Shown here piece by piece: positions 63,889 through 64,000 of a stretch of DNA of 64,000 bases. Position 1 is the stretch's first letter. Each line of letters opens with the position of its first letter. Under the pieces are notes generated by a model that made no database searches, was not told where the DNA came from, and saw nothing but the letters and a program-made list of their open reading frames with translations. A program made the position numbers and the translations under genes. The DNA is from Actinobacteria bacterium IMCC26256 (GTDB lineage: Bacteria > Actinomycetota > Acidimicrobiia > IMCC26256), in NCBI GenBank assembly GCA_001023575.1, contig CP011489.1, positions 2,397,859-2,461,858 on the forward strand, given 5' to 3'.

Positions 63889-64000
63889 GTATAGCCTCTT
63901 CGGTTTAGAAGGTTGATCCCCAGAGAACTCACGATGAATGGTGAGTCGAATTCAAGGGCGTAGACGAGGCGAAATCATACGCTTGATCGGGCGAGCTTCG
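63889..64000. other. Upstream region of rpmH to the window edge
   Basis: 112 bases with no gene. It should contain the rpmH promoter; TATGAT on the minus strand (63974-63979) is a possible -10, with its -35 outside or at the edge. No DnaA box was seen here, so the origin lies further right. Confidence 0.5.

Overview
The window looks like a chromosomal segment, next to the replication origin, of a moderate-GC actinobacterium. Evidence: a dnaK-grpE-dnaJ-hspR-clpB heat-shock cluster, a NucS/EndoMS mismatch endonuclease, a DUF222-HNH (13E12-type) gene under a LexA box, inositol-1-phosphate synthase, an EtfD-like oxidoreductase, and a right-hand end reading murJ, trxB, trxA, cwlM-like, parB, parA, parS sites, rsmG, jag, yidC, yidD, rnpA, rpmH. 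That end matches the order I recall from Mycobacterium tuberculosis near oriC. Some small proteins recall Acidimicrobiia, but class-level assignment is inference. The left edge cuts purF; the right edge stops upstream of rpmH, where dnaA/oriC would be expected.

Layout. 1-10.4 kb: purine biosynthesis on the minus strand (purA, D, B, C, S, Q, then pyrE, purL, purF), interrupted by two plus-strand genes (a basic hypothetical protein and cysC). 10.5-17.5 kb: heat-shock cluster with HspR, HAIR-like operators and a G-run repeat in the dnaK leader. 17.6-23.4 kb: cyclic-nucleotide-binding protein, EtfD-like reductase, a nested palindromic hairpin, dcd, an AlkZ/YcaQ glycosylase and a secreted cupin/barrel protein. 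23.4-26.7 kb: a tRNA-Gly followed by two small gene blocks, each ended by a copy of the tRNA 3' end (a SpeD-SpeE fusion, then a decayed yoaK gene plus a toxin-antitoxin-like pair). 26.7-37.4 kb: membrane proteins, SulP, a secreted repeat protein beside a two-component system, an SDR, nucS and a glycosyltransferase. 37.4-41 kb: rpsF-ssb-rpsR-rplI-dnaB with DnaA-box-like sites before dnaB. 41-50.4 kb: SOS-type HNH gene, panB, PadR-ino1, methyltransferase, pcnA, pilT, GNAT. 50.4-64 kb: DUF6049-like/MurJ envelope genes, thioredoxin system, chromosome partition and origin-proximal translation/membrane-insertion genes.

How the genes work together: the left block makes IMP and AMP; the heat-shock block is probably self-repressed through HspR; PadR probably controls itself and ino1 (inositol/phosphatidylinositol/mycothiol precursors); the two-component system probably controls the repeat protein; ParA/ParB act on two parS sites. 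The most unusual items are the tRNA-Gly islets, the SpeD-SpeE fusion, the LexA box sitting on the start codon of a leaderless HNH gene, the probably inactive CwlM-like amidase, the S18 with a long acidic tail, and an rnpA with no ordinary start codon. I did not find a CRISPR array, an insertion sequence, an integrase or a complete phage.
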